This document shows, in pieces, positions 60,674 to 64,000 of a stretch of DNA of 64,000 nucleotides. The notes beneath the pieces are model-generated. The model made no database searches, was not told where the DNA came from, and saw nothing but the letters and a program-made list of their open reading frames with translations. Position 1 is the first letter of the stretch, and every line of letters begins with the position of its first letter. The translations under genes were made by a program, and so were the position numbers. Source of the DNA: Chamaecyparis obtusa (lineage: Eukaryota > Streptophyta > Pinopsida > Cupressales > Cupressaceae); assembly GCA_027943335.1 (NCBI GenBank), contig BSBK01004083.1, forward strand, positions 303,501 through 367,500. Direction: 5' to 3'.

Positions 60674-61223
60674 GGTGATATAGGTATGTATGGGACTAAC
60701 ATTTCAAAATGATCACATTTCACATACAGTTCCTTATACATGTTGTGCACATACCAAATCTACATGAATAAAGATGCATTGTGGTGTATATGTTATGAGC
60801 TAACAAAGTCACACAGTCGGTAAAAGTTAGACCGAGCAATGGTTACCTATCGGTAATCACTATTCAAGGTTAACTGAGTATCAGTATCAACCAAGCAAAG
60901 AAGTCATGTGTTAACCAAGCTGATGAAAGTTTGTAGTTGTCACCAAGCTAACAGTTGTCATGAACTGAAAAGTAGGTCAAGCATTTAATGCATAAATTTT
61001 TTAGCAGAAATATAAAAAAATTTATAAATACACAAAAGTCAGTTTATTTTTCACATTACAATTTCACAGAGCTAAAATTTCACAGAGTGAGTTCGAGAAA
61101 GAATCTTTCAAGCTAATTCAAGCAGTTGCAGATAGAACCGAGCATAGTCTTCGATATATTCTAAGTAATTTGAAACCCTATCGAGCATATTCTTCGTACT
61201 TACCAAAAACCTAGTTTATTGAA
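60674..61223 (+). promoter_or_regulatory. A2 inter-ORF spacer with TATA-like element
   Basis: The spacer is about 550 bp and non-coding. TTTATAAATACAC at about 61,020-61,032 lies 190 bp before the ORF2 ATG, followed by a leader-like stretch. ACCAAGC words in it recall the A2 LTR near 25,550. A separate ORF2 promoter is plausible but unproven. Confidence 0.45.
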
Positions 61224-63050
61224 ATGGCATCTACTGTGAGTTCTTCTAAAGTTGTGGAAGAAGAAGTTAATCTAATAGTGTCAGCAAGCTACAAGGAACC
61301 TCATTATAAGTTATACCTTGAAGTGGCATCGAAAATGGATTCAACGGGCACTTTTTCAAGCATCCCACCTAGGGTTTTGTTTACTGAAGACATACGATCA
61401 TACATACACTGTAAAATTGGGGAAATAGGTGATTTCGATATGCATGTTGCACATCATGCTCTTTATGATAAAGATATAAAACTAAAACTAGAGCACAAAT
61501 TGGTAGAGACACTTGGTCTTACCAATGCCCTGAATTTCCCAAAGAACTTTAAGAATGAATGGATTAGGGTTGTGTTGAGCCACTATCATGAGGGCACATG
61601 TTGGCTAGACATACCAATCAAGGTTACAAAAATAATTATTAGCAAGGTTATTGGTTACCCTACTACCGATAAAGCCAAAGCATTCATAAGTTCACCACGA
61701 GCTGATGTAGAGAAAAATACTGGCACAACATGGGATGGAAGAGCACTAAAAATTACATCAATTGTGGATCCCAAATTTAATTTTGCAGCGCATGTAATTG
61801 GGTACAAGATTTTTTAGTTAAGCAAGTCAAATAGTGTATCGTGTAGTGCAGTCGACATGGCTCATAAAATGATAAAGAAGGGTCATCAGATAGACCTAGC
61901 TGAGCTACTGCTAAGATAGGTTGAAGAAAACATGAAAACAATTAGGACACAAAAGTCCAATACCTTTAAGTTTGATTCACTCCTAGTATGTTTTTTTTTC
62001 TATCTCCATAAATTCTTTCCTTTTTTCGGTCAAACCAATTGGTCTACCGACACACAAATCACTTTACAATTTTTTGATATTATGAAAGATCTGGGAGATA
62101 ATGCTAAAAATGTTATAGATAGTTATTTTGAGGATTTTAAAGTAAAGATGAATCTGAGAAGCAGGATTCCAAGTTCATTAGTAGAGATGTATGAGATGGA
62201 CATATGCTTTCTAGTAGACACCAATCACACTATGATAAAAGTTGTAGAACCAAGAATAAAATGGCTAGCACCAATGGGATATGAGATGGATCATGATTTC
62301 AGTTTGAAATCTATTCAGGCAGTGATAGCATTACCAAAAGACAAAAAGACCGAAAGGTTTAGAACCTTTGAAGAAGCAAAATCAAGAATAAAAATAGGAC
62401 TTGTCATTGGTAAAATGACAAGAAAAGAAAAGAAAATGAAGAAAGTCTTAATTGAGCATTTTGGAGACTTATCCGACTCGTCTAAGGAGTCACTGGTTGA
62501 AACTACAACTGAAGGTCAGTTAATGTTGGCTGAAAAACCATATGACAATGAAAAAACCGAGTCCGAAGAAGAACCACACTCTAAACCAGTTTCTCTCACA
62601 CCAGTTCCAAAGAAGAGGCAGTTGCCAATGCAAACAGGTGCACGCACAAGGTCATCAACTGTAGCTTCACCACTATAGAAGAAGGGAGTTGTGAAGGTAG
62701 AAAAATGAAAGGTTGCTACACCGACAGAGACTTATGTAAAGAAAGGACCCAAGGTGGTAGCAGAGGCACCAAAGAAAAGGAGAAATTTAATAAGAGGTAA
62801 GGAAGACCTAGAGGATGAAGAACTTAATAATGAACAATTCAAGGTTGTTAGTAACAAGATAAGATCTGTAGATGAGGTTGCTGCAGATATAATTGAGAAT
62901 GGAGATCTCTCTGATCTGGAGCTAAAATGGTTTGACAAAATGTCAAATGAGGACCAAAACAAAATTGAGGAAGAAATCATCCAGAGGATGATTCACTTTA
63001 AACAAGGTCCATTAGAGTTTGAAGGATCACTACCCAAGGCATTAGAGGAA
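61224..63050 (+). pseudogene. A2 ORF2: large protein of unknown function (C-terminus deleted)
   Basis: The ATG at 61,224 opens 197 codons. After a TAG the same type of protein continues in 61,932-62,678 and 62,754-63,050. Shared blocks with A1 ORF2: DIRSYIHCK, VLSHYHEGTCWLD, NTGTTWDGRA, then SRIPSSLVE (62,160-62,186), DICFLVDT, VVEP and PMGYE. A Lys/Glu/Ser/Thr-rich region follows. At 63,050 the frame runs into the middle of the 3' LTR, so the coiled-coil C-terminus known from A1 is missing. No known catalytic motif was seen. Confidence 0.8.
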
Positions 63051-63810
63051 CAAATATATTTGTATTTTTACATCATTTTTTATATGAACTGATGTATAAG
63101 CGAAGAACTTGAAGCACTAGCCAACCTTCAAGATTATCAGTTGACAGAGCAGAACAGTATTCAGAGTTTATCAGATTAAGGCAGAATCAGAATCAGGCTA
63201 ATTGAGCAGTTCATAGCAGAGATCTACATAGTATAAGGTGATATCTATTCAGTACTTTATTGATCTATATTAGACAAGTTGAGTTGTCATTAGCAGATAG
63301 TTACCTATTGCTTTCTAATCATTGTAATAGAGTTTTAGAAAAATCTCCTAACAGAGTAGACCTAACAGTCTTTTTGTAAATCTCTTAACCGAGTGCACAC
63401 TCAAGTAGTGTTGTTTAAATCCTATCACTAGGTAGATCTAGTTGATCTAGTATGTTACTCCTAACAGGGTAAGATCACCAGAAGTGATCAAAACTTGTAG
63501 CCCTAACAGGAAAACCTTTTCTATTTGTAGTAGTGAAGAATTTGTGGGTGTCATCCCCACCACAGTTTTTACCTTCTAATAAGGGTTTTTACGTTACCAA
63601 AATACTTGTGTTATGGGATTGTTATATTGTTGATTTCATGTTATTTACTTTTACAAGTTGAATGGATGAATGATACATGCATTAGATACAAGTTGTTTTG
63701 CAAGGTTACTACTTTTTTCTATTCTAGATCTGAAATTTTTATGAGTTAAAGCTTTTGTGGGCACTGATTCACCCATCCCCTCTTAGTACCCTATCCCTCC
63801 TAATCCAACA
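63051..63810 (+). repeat. A2 3' LTR, 5'-truncated
   Basis: This matches the 5' LTR from about 25,866 to its end but lacks the first several hundred bases. ORF2 coding sequence abuts it directly, with no purine tract. A deletion has removed the end of ORF2 and the start of the LTR. It contains the uninterrupted B1 target site (near 63,455-63,462). Confidence 0.88.
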
Positions 63811-64000
63811 GAAGTTAGATTATGTTAGTTACATTGATGATGATTATTTGTATGTTTAAAATGTTGTTTATATTTATGATTTTACTCACCCCATAATTGC
63901 ATGTGTACGATTATCATGTATGTTTTACCTTTCAGTTCGACGTGTTTGATATGGTTGAGGGACGAAGTCGTAATTACCCACTTGCAGGGTCCACACAATG
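63811..64000 (+). other. Right flank of A2, possible exon of an interrupted gene or element
   Basis: A pyrimidine-rich TTTTACCTTTCAG at about 63,923-63,935 resembles a 3' splice site. The following 65 bases are open to the window edge in at least one frame and more GC-rich. It may be the start of an exon. There is too little sequence to name it. Confidence 0.25.

Larger units (their letters stand above)
25412..63810 (+). mobile_element. Element A2: second Copia-like element with the novel ORF2 (outermost level of the nest)
   Basis: The plus-strand element has a 5' LTR (split by B1 into about 25,412-26,276 and 58,858-59,210), a primer binding site TGGTATTAGAGC, an ORF1 with CCHC knuckles, an ORF2 homologous to that of A1, and a 3' LTR that lacks its first part (63,051-63,810). 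Its own length without insertions is about 5.8 kb. LTR end and primer site are Copia/SIRE-like. I found no pol domain. The left end is not fixed: the LTR start lies between about 25,330 and 25,450 and no flanking duplication could be matched. Confidence 0.85.

Overview
The window is nuclear DNA from a large, repeat-rich seed-plant genome. AT-rich intergenic sequence, plant-type LTR retrotransposons with dual RNase H, a plant L1-type LINE with a C-terminal RNase H, and a plant mobile domain gene all point to a plant. Large multi-level nests of decayed elements suggest a gymnosperm such as a conifer, but that is inference. I found no intact host gene and no rRNA, tRNA or CRISPR. Almost everything recognisable is transposable-element DNA in decay.

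Layout. 1-5,700 is mostly anonymous AT-rich DNA with two weak minus-strand coding remnants. 5,706-19,782 is a minus-strand L1-type LINE (ORF1, then ORF2 with endonuclease, reverse transcriptase, zf-RVT and RNase H). Its endonuclease is split by a 7.2-kb minus-strand LTR element, called A1 here (9,634-16,825, TSD ACTCT). 19,783-25,330 is AT-rich DNA with several tandem repeats, including a hairpin-bearing array that may be a CACTA transposon end. From about 25.4 kb to 63,810 there is a four-level nest. Element A2 (plus strand, same family type as A1) has its 5' LTR split by B1, a minus-strand Tat-like Ty3/gypsy element (26,277-58,857, TSD CTCCT). B1 is split by B2, a plus-strand Ty3/gypsy element (33,089-53,025, TSD CTTTC), and also carries a solo LTR (53,602-54,965). 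B2 is split in its protease by C, a gag-only element (39,091-46,225, TSD GGTTG). LTR ends, primer binding sites, domain order and target duplications fix the order of insertion.

The most novel item is the A1/A2 pair. Both have Copia/SIRE-like LTR ends and an initiator-Met-type primer binding site. Their first ORF is a coiled coil followed by an array of CCHC knuckles. In place of pol they carry a long second ORF that I cannot assign to a family but that is clearly homologous between the two copies. Other points of interest are B2's extra RNase H lying before its RT, an intron-containing plant mobile domain gene lying antisense in B1, a palindrome module shared by the LTRs of B2 and C, and a strong bias of inactivating stops to TAG, as expected from decay of methylated CAG sites. 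All coding regions contain stops or frameshifts, so nothing here looks autonomous today.
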